A stretch of 64,000 nucleotides of DNA from Anaerosporobacter faecicola (GTDB taxonomy: Bacteria; Bacillota; Clostridia; Lachnospirales; Lachnospiraceae), in assembly GCF_012070565.1 (NCBI RefSeq), contig NZ_JAAQRO010000002.1, forward strand, positions 1 through 64,000, given 5' to 3'. The position numbers and the translations under genes were made by a program. A model generated the notes under the pieces. The model saw only the letters and a list, made by a program, of their open reading frames with translations. It did no database searches and was not told the origin of the DNA. Shown one piece after another: positions 17,215 to 24,713 of the stretch; the stretch's first letter is position 1; each line of letters starts with the position of its first letter.

Positions 17215-18105
17215 ATGTTAATACATGAAACAAGTAAGGAAACCGGGTTGACGAAGAAAGCCATTGAATACTATGCAGAACAAGGGCTTGTCATTCCAAC
17301 AATACTAGAAAATGGGTATCGTGATTTTGCGAAAAATGAAATTGATAAACTGAAGAGAATTGCAGTACTGCGAAAACTTCATCTTAGTACAATGGAGATT
17401 AGAGAGGTACTAGAGGAAGGAAACAACGATGCACTTAAGAGAGTTGTAATTCAAAAAGAGTTAGAAGCGCAAAGAGAGAAAAGACGATACGCAATATTGG
17501 ATAAGTTAAGCTGTGGAATCTCGTATGAGGAGATCAAACTAGATCTGGAATCGCTAGATAAGAATGCTACAGTTACAGAGAAAATCTTGGAAGCATTTCC
17601 AGGATACTATGGACGATTCATCTGTTTGCATTTTGCTAGGTTCCTCAATGAACCAATCGAAACAAAGCAGCAGGAAGAAGCATATGAAACCATTATGGAA
17701 TTTTTAGATAATGTGCCTGCGATGGAATTCCCGGAGGATTTGTGTGAATACTTAGTCGAGAGTACGAAAGATATTAGTACAGCTCAGATTATGGAGATGA
17801 ATGAGAAGACAAAACAATCCATGGAAGAACCAGATGCATTCTTAGAGGATAATAAAGAAGTATTGGAGCAATATCTTGCATTCATGCAATCAGAGGAATA
17901 TACCCAGTCTCCAATGTATCGGATTCAAACGATCATGAAGGATTTTAATAAGAATAGTGGATACTATGATATATTTATTCCAGCAATGAAGCGGTTAAGT
18001 CAACAATATTTGGTATATACCGAACAAATGAAAGTTGCGAATGATAAATTATTAGAAAAGTATCCAGAAGTCCGCAATATAGATAATGGATATATGGCTG
18101 AATAA
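17215..18105 (+). CDS. MerR-family transcriptional regulator
   Basis: 296 residues from ATG 17215 (AGGTG six bases upstream). The longer open frame to 17152 covers the operator and should not be translated. The winged-helix domain is MLIHETSKETGLTKKAIEYYAEQGLVIP, then GYRDFAKNEIDKLKRIAVLRKLHLSTMEIREVLE. A coiled coil around 75-105 precedes a roughly 180-residue helical effector domain without recognised drug-binding residues, larger than in BmrR-type proteins. The neighbouring MIF-like gene is a possible target, but only the self-operator is visible. Confidence 0.87.
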   Translation: MLIHETSKETGLTKKAIEYYAEQGLVIPTILENGYRDFAKNEIDKLKRIAVLRKLHLSTMEIREVLEEGNNDALKRVVIQKELEAQREKRRYAILDKLSCGISYEEIKLDLESLDKNATVTEKILEAFPGYYGRFICLHFARFLNEPIETKQQEEAYETIMEFLDNVPAMEFPEDLCEYLVESTKDISTAQIMEMNEKTKQSMEEPDAFLEDNKEVLEQYLAFMQSEEYTQSPMYRIQTIMKDFNKNSGYYDIFIPAMKRLSQQYLVYTEQMKVANDKLLEKYPEVRNIDNGYMAE

Positions 18106-18211
18106 ATGTAAGAGCAATGGATTTTTCAACACATAAAATTGCCCTTGTAATTATGTTCTAGCTTTGCTAATATCTAATTAACTCAATTATGTGTTCTAGG
18201 GAGGTTTGCGT

Positions 18212-18283
18212 ATGGCTGTAAGCTGTAATCATAACGATATAGCAAATATTTACCTATCAGGGTTGAGTGTTCAAATTAGATAG
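18212..18283 (+). CDS. Possible 23-residue leader peptide
   Basis: An ATG frame of 23 codons (MAVSCNHNDIANIYLSGLSV and four more residues) has GGGAGG seven bases upstream. It ends eleven bases before the start of the MIF-like gene, with its stop overlapping that gene's ribosome site. Translational coupling or a leader role is possible; it may also be chance. Confidence 0.4.
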   Translation: MAVSCNHNDIANIYLSGLSVQIR

Positions 18284-18294
18284 GAGTGAAGTAT

Positions 18295-18639
18295 ATGCCA
18301 TTTATCAATTCAAAAGTTACAGTAAAGTTAGACAAGAGTACAGAAGATTTACTGAAAGAAAAGTTAGGGAAAGCAATTGAAGTCATTCCTGGCAAAAGCG
18401 AAGCATGGCTTATGGTAGGGTTTGAAGATGAGTACTCCTTATATTTTAAAGGAAAAAGATGTGAAAAAGCAGCATTTGTGGAAATTAAGATTTTCGGAAG
18501 TGCACCTGCAGCATCATATGATAGTATGACAGAACAGGTATGTAAGATTTACGAAGAAGTTTTGGGTATACCAGGGAATCAGATCTACGTGAAATACGAA
18601 GAAGTACTGAACTGGGGTTATGATGGCCATAATTTTTAA
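18295..18639 (+). CDS. MIF-like tautomerase
   Basis: A 114-residue protein of the macrophage migration inhibitory factor/phenylpyruvate tautomerase family. The start at ATG 18295 is fixed by MPFINSKVTV. Removal of Met exposes the catalytic N-terminal proline, and AGGAGTG lies upstream, whereas GTG 18286 would bury it. Family features include KLGKAIEVIPGKSEAWLMVGFED and VEIKIFGSAPAASYDSM, then GIPGNQIYVKYEEVLNWGYDG. The family forms trimers and tautomerises enol/keto substrates; the bacterial role is not established. A terminator follows. Confidence 0.9.
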   Translation: MPFINSKVTVKLDKSTEDLLKEKLGKAIEVIPGKSEAWLMVGFEDEYSLYFKGKRCEKAAFVEIKIFGSAPAASYDSMTEQVCKIYEEVLGIPGNQIYVKYEEVLNWGYDGHNF

Positions 18640-18732
18640 AGGTTTCTATGCTCGAACATCTTCATAAATAAAGCAAAACACAGTGGTCACACATTAATTA
18701 GTCATTGAAACAAATAGATTACGAAGCAAATC

Positions 18733-18791
18733 GCTTTCGGCAAGAATGAATAGAATCCTTATTCTGGGTTCATCTTGCTGAAAGCTTTTTT
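18733..18791 (+). terminator. Terminator of the MIF-like gene
   Basis: GCTTTCGGCAAGAATGAA pairs imperfectly with TTCATCTTGCTGAAAGC, with an inner AGAAT/ATTCT stem, followed by six T. Confidence 0.85.
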
Positions 18792-18948
18792 CTATAATAG
18801 GGTTTTGGTGTCAAAAGCCCTTTTTTATTTTGAGGTCCGTCAATTTGCACAATTTAAGTTTGGCTAATATGTAATACAGGATATAGTTTACTCTGGGCAC
18901 GCTCTCGCCCCGCTGAAGTTCGTAGTGGTACATAAGGCTATAAATCTA

Positions 18949-19329
18949 TTATAGTATCTGTAAAAATGTGAGAAGAACGAAGACAGTGGCTACGGTTGCA
19001 AATCCAAAGGTTTTCCAGTAGCGATAGTAACATGCTTCTATCCATGCATAGAGAGCAAATCCAAGAGCGGATAGGAAGAGGAAGCTACCACAATAGGTAT
19101 GTAGATAGAAGGAGGTACATCCGGCAATAAGAAATACGAAACCACTGCACATCATACAGATTACTTTCATTCGTATATTGTGTGGAGTAGCGGTTGGGGG
19201 AAGTTCGCCATGTTGCTTCCTTGCTTTTGCTAATCCTTGTTGCGTTGTCAAATAGTATAGATTAATAAAGAATTCAAAAGCACCGAATGCAACAAAAAAA
19301 CATCGTAGAATTTCTTCTGTCCAAGTCAT
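18949..19329 (-). CDS. Small four-helix membrane protein
   Basis: 126 residues with about four hydrophobic helices: FVAFGAFEFFINLYYL, VICMMCSGFVFLIAGCTSF, FLFLSALGFALYAWIEA and FATVATVFVLLTFLQIL. The start at ATG 19329 overlaps the MarR stop as ATGA, and AGGAGG lies 9 bases upstream. A second in-frame ATG at 19335 is too close to that site. As the partner of an autoregulated MarR gene it is probably part of its regulated output, for example a small efflux or envelope protein. No family is recognised with certainty. Confidence 0.75.
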   Translation of the reverse strand: MTWTEEILRCFFVAFGAFEFFINLYYLTTQQGLAKARKQHGELPPTATPHNIRMKVICMMCSGFVFLIAGCTSFYLHTYCGSFLFLSALGFALYAWIEACYYRYWKTFGFATVATVFVLLTFLQIL

Positions 19330-19757
19330 AGACATTCACCTCCTAGATTGTGAAAGATTCGTCTTAAGTACTGATTAAGTTGTTGAAGTTCGCTCTTCGT
19401 AAAACCAGCAGTGGCTTGCTCATTGCATGATTTTGCAGCAGCTGTCATTGCTTCAATTGAATTCTGAGCGAGATCCGTTACTTGAATGTGGTAAGAACGC
19501 CGATCACCTGGTGTAGAAATCCGTTCAACAAAACCATTGCGCTCTAAACGATCGATTACGGAGCCACAGGTTGCTTTGTCACTACCAAGGCGTGAAGCAA
19601 TTTCCACCTGTGTCAGAGGACCTTCTTCAGAAAGTACTTTAAGAACCGACCAGTGAGATGGTGTTACCTGATAAGGGGTTAGTTTTTCTGTGAGTTGTCT
19701 TTTTAATAATTTGGCATTTTGATTAATCAGATAGCCAAGGGAATCTTCAAGTTTCAT
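19326..19757 (-). CDS. MarR-family transcriptional regulator
   Basis: A 143-residue dimeric winged-helix repressor. Helices LGYLINQNAKLLKRQLTEKLTPYQVTPSHWSVLKVL lead to the HTH LTQVEIASRLGSDKATCGSVIDRLERNGFVER and the wing STPGDRRSYHIQVTD, where D-R-R is the conserved wing contact. AGGAGG precedes ATG. The perfect palindrome at 19814-19839 directly downstream of its -10 box strongly suggests autorepression. The membrane protein gene is translationally coupled to it. MarR proteins usually respond to phenolic compounds or oxidants. Confidence 0.92.
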   Translation of the reverse strand: MKLEDSLGYLINQNAKLLKRQLTEKLTPYQVTPSHWSVLKVLSEEGPLTQVEIASRLGSDKATCGSVIDRLERNGFVERISTPGDRRSYHIQVTDLAQNSIEAMTAAAKSCNEQATAGFTKSELQQLNQYLRRIFHNLGGECL

Positions 19758-19813
19758 AAGAACCTCCTTTATACTTTAGTTATCGTATGTAATTCTTTTA
19801 TATTGTTTGTATA

Positions 19814-19839
19814 CATATAGTAAGTACACTTACTATATG
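19814..19839. promoter_or_regulatory. Perfect palindromic operator of the MarR regulator
   Basis: CATATAGTAAGT, AC and ACTTACTATATG form a perfect 26-bp dyad. It covers the predicted transcription start of the minus-strand MarR gene. Confidence 0.85.
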
Positions 19840-19840
19840 C

Positions 19841-19869
19841 AGTATAGTAGATTTTGATAAAAAAGTCAA
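19841..19869 (-). promoter_or_regulatory. Promoter of the MarR operon
   Basis: On the minus strand TTGACT (19869-19864) and TATACT (19846-19841) are 17 bases apart, immediately upstream of the palindrome. Confidence 0.8.
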
Positions 19870-20032
19870 TCGTATTATGTTGAATTGCTTTTCTTTCGAT
19901 GATATAGTAATATAAATTATACAGGAAATATGTACTAGAAGTATCTCGAAAGATTCATTTGGGAGATACGCATTGGAATGACAGAACAATACATAGGATA
20001 AATTGATTTAGAATACAATTGGAGGAATGAAT

Positions 20033-20464
20033 ATGAAATTTTTGATGCCAATAAAATGTCCAAAATGTAAGGCAGATTGTCGAGAGGATGATAGCCAGAC
20101 ATATGTATGCCCAAGTTGTGGACATGAAGAACCAACAGATTATGGAAAAGTACGTACCTTCCTAGAGGCGGAGGGGAATTCATCAGCAATGATCATCTCA
20201 AGAGCAACAGGGGTTTCTATAGGAAAAATCAATAGTTTTTTAAGAAATGGTCGGTTGGAGATACCAGAAGAATCGGACGTGTTCATTGGTTGTCGAAGAT
20301 GTGGAATTAATATTCGATATGGACAATATTGCCCAGAATGTGCAAATACATTAAAAAAAGAATTACAAGGTGAATTTGATCTTAGTACAGTAGGTGCTGT
20401 TCCAAAGAAGTCATCCGGTAGAATGCAGTTTATGACGAAAGAAAAGATGATGGATAAAGCATAG
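20033..20464 (+). CDS. Zinc-ribbon protein resembling flagellar-operon protein YvyF
   Basis: 143 residues from ATG 20033 (GGAGG seven bases upstream; ATG 20027 is too close). The first zinc ribbon is CPKCKADC, with VCPSCGHEE following. A small helical HTH-like core YGKVRTFLEAEGNSSAMIIS and TGVSIGKINSFLRNGRLEI precedes a second ribbon, CRRCGINIRYGQYCPECA. This layout recalls the YvyF/TIGR03826 flagellar-operon proteins, but no flagellar gene is nearby, so it is more likely a general zinc-ribbon regulator. The flavoprotein gene follows after 36 bases. Confidence 0.65.
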   Translation: MKFLMPIKCPKCKADCREDDSQTYVCPSCGHEEPTDYGKVRTFLEAEGNSSAMIISRATGVSIGKINSFLRNGRLEIPEESDVFIGCRRCGINIRYGQYCPECANTLKKELQGEFDLSTVGAVPKKSSGRMQFMTKEKMMDKA

Positions 20465-20500
20465 TAGATTGATTCAGAGAAGTCATAAAATGAGGAGCAT

Positions 20501-20980
20501 ATGAGAAGACAAGATCGAGAAGTGAAAGACTTACAAGAGATGGAAGAAATCATTACGATGTGTAAAACCTGTCATATCGGTATGGTAGACGAAGAAAGAC
20601 CGTATGTTGTACCTTTGAATTTTGGATATGAGAGAGTGGAAGAACATTTCATTTTCTATTTTCATTGTGCTAAAGAAGGAAGAAAATTGTCAATTCTACA
20701 TAAAAATCCTCAAGTTGCATTGGAATTATCTGTCGAAGGAGAACCGGTACATCCAGAGACTCCATGTAATTCTGGATATTATTATTCAAGTTTTATGGGG
20801 GAAGGATCGGTTGAATTCGTAGAAGATTCCGAAGAAAAATGTAAAGCGTTATCTCTATTAATGATGCAACAGATTGGTAAGAAGGTAACCTTTGAAAAGA
20901 AACAAGCGGATACAGTATGTGTATTCAAAGTTGATCTGGTTGAGTACTCTGCAAAGAGAAAACCTAGACCAGTTCAGTAA
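20501..20980 (+). CDS. Pyridoxamine 5'-phosphate oxidase-fold flavoprotein, NimA-like
   Basis: A 159-residue FMN-binding split-barrel protein. CKTCHIGMVDEERPYVVPLNFGYE and FHCAKEGRKLSILHKNPQVALEL match the Nim/PNPOx-like family. NimA homologues reduce nitroimidazoles to non-toxic amines, but most members have unknown substrates. SSFMGEGSVEFVEDSEEKCKAL and VDLVEYSAKRKPRP form the C-terminal part. GAGGAG lies upstream of ATG. It is probably cotranscribed with the zinc-ribbon gene. Confidence 0.85.
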   Translation: MRRQDREVKDLQEMEEIITMCKTCHIGMVDEERPYVVPLNFGYERVEEHFIFYFHCAKEGRKLSILHKNPQVALELSVEGEPVHPETPCNSGYYYSSFMGEGSVEFVEDSEEKCKALSLLMMQQIGKKVTFEKKQADTVCVFKVDLVEYSAKRKPRPVQ

Positions 20981-21109
20981 GGGGCAAAATCTACTATTGA
21001 TACTTATATCATTCCTATATAGAACCACGAATGCAATGGTCATACAAACTTAATTAAATATTATCACATGATATAAATATTAGATATGACAAACATTACT
21101 AATATGAAT

Positions 21110-21138
21110 TTTACTTATACTAACAACCGTGCTATACT
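21110..21138 (+). promoter_or_regulatory. Putative promoter of the methyltransferase gene
   Basis: TTTACT and TATACT are 17 bases apart, flanked by ACTAAC and GTTAGT half-sites (about 21119 and 21155) that could form an operator. Confidence 0.4.
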
Positions 21139-21248
21139 CAGTTCATAAATCAAGTTAGTAATCACACTTTGAATGTAAGAGGAATTAATGAAACATGAAT
21201 TCATGAAAGAAGAAAGAGTTAAGGAAAAGGATTAGGAGGGGATATAGT

Positions 21249-22007
21249 ATGGATAATATAATGTGGGATTCAAAGAACTATGGGGAGAATTTTAACTTTG
21301 TTCATGAATATGGCAAAGAGGTTATGAATCTGTTGGAGATAACAGAGGGAATGACAGTGGTTGATCTTGGGTGTGGGAATGGACAATTGACGAAACAGTT
21401 AGCGGATCAGAAGGTTGATGTGTATGGCATAGATTCTTCGGAAGCGATGTTAAGGACAGCAAGAGAAGCATATCCACAGATTCCATTTCTTTGTGAAGAT
21501 GCTACGAAGTTTAACATAGGAAAGAAAGTGGACGCAATATTTTCCAATGCAGTGATACACTGGATTGATGATCAGGAAGGTTTAATCACTAATATTGCTA
21601 ACCAGTTAAAAGTAGGTGGACAGTTTGTCTGTGAGTTTGGTGGAAAAGGAAATGTAGAATCCATTCATGCTGCTTTGGAAAGAGAGTTTCGTAAAAGGGG
21701 ATACGTCTACAAACGGGGATTTTATTTTCCAACCATAGGTGAATATACGGCTAAGCTTGAAGCACATGGATTACAAGTTCGATTTGCTACCTTGTTTGAT
21801 CGTCCAACCAAACAAGAAGGAGAAGATGGTTTAGCAAATTGGATTCGGATGTTTAATCTGTTGCCATTCCAAGTACAGGGAATTACCCAAGAGGAACAAG
21901 AAGAAATCATTCGGATTGTGGTAGAAGAATTACGACCAACCTGCTATACCAATGGAACTTGGTATGCAGATTATGTTCGTATTCGGATTAAGGCCATAAA
22001 ACAATAA
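21249..22007 (+). CDS. Class I SAM-dependent methyltransferase
   Basis: A 252-residue protein like the trans-aconitate methyltransferase group. Motif I is VVDLGCGNGQLTKQLA (about 38-53), with the acidic ribose contact in VYGIDSSEAML. Motif II-like FLCEDATKF and DAIFSNAVIHWIDD, with the HWI hallmark of Tam-like enzymes, follow, and then LKVGGQFVCEFGG. AGGAGG lies upstream. A distant relative occurs at 47.5 kb with HWI replaced by QWI. The substrate could be a small carboxylate, but this cannot be decided here. Confidence 0.87.
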   Translation: MDNIMWDSKNYGENFNFVHEYGKEVMNLLEITEGMTVVDLGCGNGQLTKQLADQKVDVYGIDSSEAMLRTAREAYPQIPFLCEDATKFNIGKKVDAIFSNAVIHWIDDQEGLITNIANQLKVGGQFVCEFGGKGNVESIHAALEREFRKRGYVYKRGFYFPTIGEYTAKLEAHGLQVRFATLFDRPTKQEGEDGLANWIRMFNLLPFQVQGITQEEQEEIIRIVVEELRPTCYTNGTWYADYVRIRIKAIKQ

Positions 22008-22112
22008 ACTGCAAATCGTGTATAGCAAAAAAAATACAGGGAAACCTAATTGCAATGTGCAAGCTGTTTTACTGTGGCACATTAACTCATATTGGAAGAT
22101 AGGAGCAGTATT

Positions 22113-22313
22113 ATGTCAGAATGTGAAAAAAAGAATGAGGAATTTGTGCCTCCTAGTGAATGTATTTGTACTCGTACCAAATGCGTACGTCATGGAAAAT
22201 GTGAAGAATGTATCAAGCATCATACGGAAGTAGAGACAAGATGGGCACCACAATGCATGAGAAAGAAAAAAAGAAAAGTGGTTGACAGACAAAAAAAAGA
22301 GCATATAATATAA
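22113..22313 (+). CDS. Small Cys-rich protein
   Basis: 66 residues from ATG 22113 (AGGAG seven bases upstream). The cysteine pattern CICTRTKCVRHGKCEECIKHH, with a later WAPQCMRKKKRK, is found in clostridial small proteins that probably bind zinc or a metal cluster. The basic C-terminus suggests nucleic acid contact. The thrS promoter lies inside its 3' end. Function unknown. Confidence 0.65.
   Translation: MSECEKKNEEFVPPSECICTRTKCVRHGKCEECIKHHTEVETRWAPQCMRKKKRKVVDRQKKEHII
22282..22309 (+). promoter_or_regulatory. Promoter of the thrS T-box transcript
   Basis: TTGACA (22282-22287) and TATAAT (22304-22309) are 16 bases apart, overlapping the end of the Cys-rich gene. Confidence 0.85.
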
Positions 22314-22318
22314 ACTAA

Positions 22319-22600
22319 CATAAGAAAAGCAAAGACGGAAACAGTAGTCTGCTTGGACACAGACAGAGAGAAGAACGTTTGGTGAGAGTTCTTTCTGATG
22401 GAAAACAGACGAATACCATTCCTGAGCTGTATTGTTGAACTGCATATAGGCACAATAAACAATACCGTATGCCTGCGTTAAAGGATAGGATTTGATAGAA
22501 TCTGAAGTGAAAAGTTAAGGTGGAACCGTGCGGTAGTATACTAGCACCCTTACAATTGTGGAACACATCCATAGTTGTAGGGGTGTTTTCTTATGTTAAC
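22319..22600 (+). ncRNA. T-box leader of thrS
   Basis: The hallmark T-box AGGTGGAACCGTGCG (22518-22532) precedes a terminator. A candidate specifier ACC (Thr) lies in GAATACCATTCC at 22411-22422, within the descending side of stem I. Uncharged tRNA-Thr should pair with the specifier and the T-box bulge to form the antiterminator and allow thrS transcription when threonine is short. The identity of the downstream gene agrees with a Thr specifier. Confidence 0.92.
22545..22589 (+). terminator. T-box attenuator terminator
   Basis: CACCCTTACAA (22545-22555) pairs with TTGTAGGGGTG (22575-22585) with one G-U pair, followed by TTTT. Confidence 0.88.
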
Positions 22601-22666
22601 AAAAAGGAGAGCAAGGTGGTTTGCTTTCTGTTGTAACAAAAAAGACTGTATGAAAGGAGAAATCAT

Positions 22667-24421
22667 ATGAAAGTGAGTAGAAAAGACGGTTCCATCGTGG
22701 AACGCAGATTTGAAGAAGAAGAAGGAAGAGAGGCGTTTCGTCATACAACAGCACATATTTTGGCACAGGCAGTGAAACGTTTGTATCCAGATACGCAATG
22801 TGCAATTGGACCAGCAATTGAGAATGGATTTTATTATGACTTTGCATTCTCTTTTCCACTCCTTCCAGAACACCTACAGGCATTGGAAAGTGAAATGAAG
22901 AAGATCGTGAAAGAATCCTTACCATTGCAGCGTGTAGAAGTGAGTCGTAAGGAAGCACTGGAGTTAATGGAACAAAAGGGAGAATCCTATAAGATCGAAT
23001 TGATTGAGGAATTGCCTGAGGATGCAATAATCTCCTTATACCGCCAAGGAGAATATGTTGATCTGTGTGCAGGTCCTCATGTATCCAATACTTGTATGAT
23101 CAAAGCATTTAAGTTGACTTCCATTGCAGGAGCGTACTGGCGTGGAAATGAAAAGAATAAGATGCTGACTCGAATCTATGGAACATCATTTCCGAAACAA
23201 AACGATCTAAATGAATACTTACAACAGGTAGAGGAAGCCAAATTACGGGATCATCGAAAACTGGGGAAGGAACTGGGGTTATTTGCTTTACTGGAAGAAG
23301 GACCAGGTTTTCCATTCTTTTTACCGAAAGGTATGGTGTTAAAGAATCTGTTAATTGACTATTGGAGAAAACTTCATACAAGAGAAGGCTATGTGGAAAT
23401 CTCTTCGCCAATGATGCTTAATCGGGAACTTTGGGAAACTTCAGGACATTGGGATCATTATCGGGAGAACATGTATACAACGGTGATCGATGAGACTGAT
23501 TTTGCAATTAAACCAATGAATTGTCCAGGTGGAATGTTGGTTTATAAAATGCAACCCCATTCTTACCGTGAGCTACCAATTCGTATGGGAGAGTTAGGGC
23601 TTGTCCATCGTCATGAAAAATCAGGACAATTGCATGGTTTGATGCGTGTTCGCTGTTTTACACAGGATGATGCCCATATCTTCATGACGAAAGAACAGAT
23701 TACAAAAGAAATCAAGGGCGTTGTTCGTTTGATTGATGAAGTGTATACAAAGTTTGGATTCAAATACCATGTGGAATTGTCTACACGTCCAGAAAACAGC
23801 ATCGGTAGTGATGAGGATTGGGAATTGGCAACAAGAGGATTACAGGAAGCACTTGATGAGATGCAGATGTCCTATGTAGTGAATGAGGGAGATGGTGCCT
23901 TCTATGGTCCAAAGATTGACTTCCATCTGGAGGATTCCATCGGTAGAACATGGCAGTGCGGAACCATTCAACTAGATTTTCAATTACCACAACGGTTCCA
24001 AGCAGAATACATTGGAGCAGATGGAGAAAAACATCAACCAATCATGATCCATCGTGTGGTATTCGGTTCAATTGAACGATTTATAGGTATCTTGATTGAG
24101 CATTATGCAGGAAAATTCCCTGTCTGGTTAGCACCAGTTCAAGCCAAGATCCTTCTTGTTTCCGATCAATATGAAGAATATGCAAAACAAGTAATCAAGA
24201 AACTACAACAGGCAGGAATTCGTGCAGAACTTGATAATCGAAATGAAAAACTCGGTTACAAGATACGAGAAGCACAGATGGATAAAGTTCCTTATATGCT
24301 GATAATTGGACAAAAAGAAAGGGAAGAAGGAAAAGTATCTCTTCGTAGTCGGGACGAAGGAGATCTTGGAATCCTTGATCTGGAAACATTTATTAAGAAG
24401 ATTGAGGGCGAGAATGGGTAA
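22667..24421 (+). CDS. thrS: Threonyl-tRNA synthetase lacking the TGS domain
   Basis: 584 residues, about 55-60 shorter than the usual enzyme because the N-terminal TGS domain is missing; it starts almost at the editing domain. Editing site features are HTTAH (26-30) and VDLCAGPHV. The class II core has MNCPGGMLVYKM (zinc Cys), HRHEKSGQLHGLMRVRCF (motif 2 and zinc His), DFHLEDSIGRTWQCGTIQLD and HRVVFGSIERFIGIL (motif 3 and zinc His). The anticodon-binding domain is the last 110 residues. GAAAGGAG precedes ATG, so the short form looks native. Expression is T-box controlled. Confidence 0.95.
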   Translation: MKVSRKDGSIVERRFEEEEGREAFRHTTAHILAQAVKRLYPDTQCAIGPAIENGFYYDFAFSFPLLPEHLQALESEMKKIVKESLPLQRVEVSRKEALELMEQKGESYKIELIEELPEDAIISLYRQGEYVDLCAGPHVSNTCMIKAFKLTSIAGAYWRGNEKNKMLTRIYGTSFPKQNDLNEYLQQVEEAKLRDHRKLGKELGLFALLEEGPGFPFFLPKGMVLKNLLIDYWRKLHTREGYVEISSPMMLNRELWETSGHWDHYRENMYTTVIDETDFAIKPMNCPGGMLVYKMQPHSYRELPIRMGELGLVHRHEKSGQLHGLMRVRCFTQDDAHIFMTKEQITKEIKGVVRLIDEVYTKFGFKYHVELSTRPENSIGSDEDWELATRGLQEALDEMQMSYVVNEGDGAFYGPKIDFHLEDSIGRTWQCGTIQLDFQLPQRFQAEYIGADGEKHQPIMIHRVVFGSIERFIGILIEHYAGKFPVWLAPVQAKILLVSDQYEEYAKQVIKKLQQAGIRAELDNRNEKLGYKIREAQMDKVPYMLIIGQKEREEGKVSLRSRDEGDLGILDLETFIKKIEGENG

Positions 24422-24457
24422 GGAAAGTCTGATTAAGGGATTATATTCAAATTAATA

Positions 24458-24536
24458 ATGAAGTAGAGAAAAACAAAAGGTTATGTTATCTCATGATTGT
24501 ATGAGATGCATGACCTTTTGTTTTTCTCTACTTCAT
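24458..24536 (+). terminator. Unusually long hairpin after thrS
   Basis: The 28-base arms, beginning ATGAAGTAGAGAAAAAC, pair throughout with one G-T. An inner ATCTCAT/ATGAGAT stem caps the 79-base structure. A T-rich descending arm makes it a plausible terminator. Confidence 0.75.
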
Positions 24537-24613
24537 GGAAATGTATTGATATATCGTAAAGGTAATCGGTTATAGGAAGGAATCGACGATAAATAAATAT
24601 CACATAAAACCTA

Positions 24614-24642
24614 TTGACAAAGTATGGAATGAACGATACAAT
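24614..24642 (+). promoter_or_regulatory. Promoter of the CooS-like operon
   Basis: TTGACA (24614-24619) and TACAAT (24637-24642) are 17 bases apart, about 70 bases before the CooS-like gene. Confidence 0.8.
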
Positions 24643-24713
24643 ACCATCTAAGTATACTAAGAAACTAGGAAAACTAAAGTATATTACAAGTACGAATATG
24701 GGAGGATTGATTC

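Noticed and set aside
20033-20464. Flagellar operon gene
   Set aside because: The zinc-ribbon layout is similar to YvyF, but no flagellar or motility gene surrounds it.
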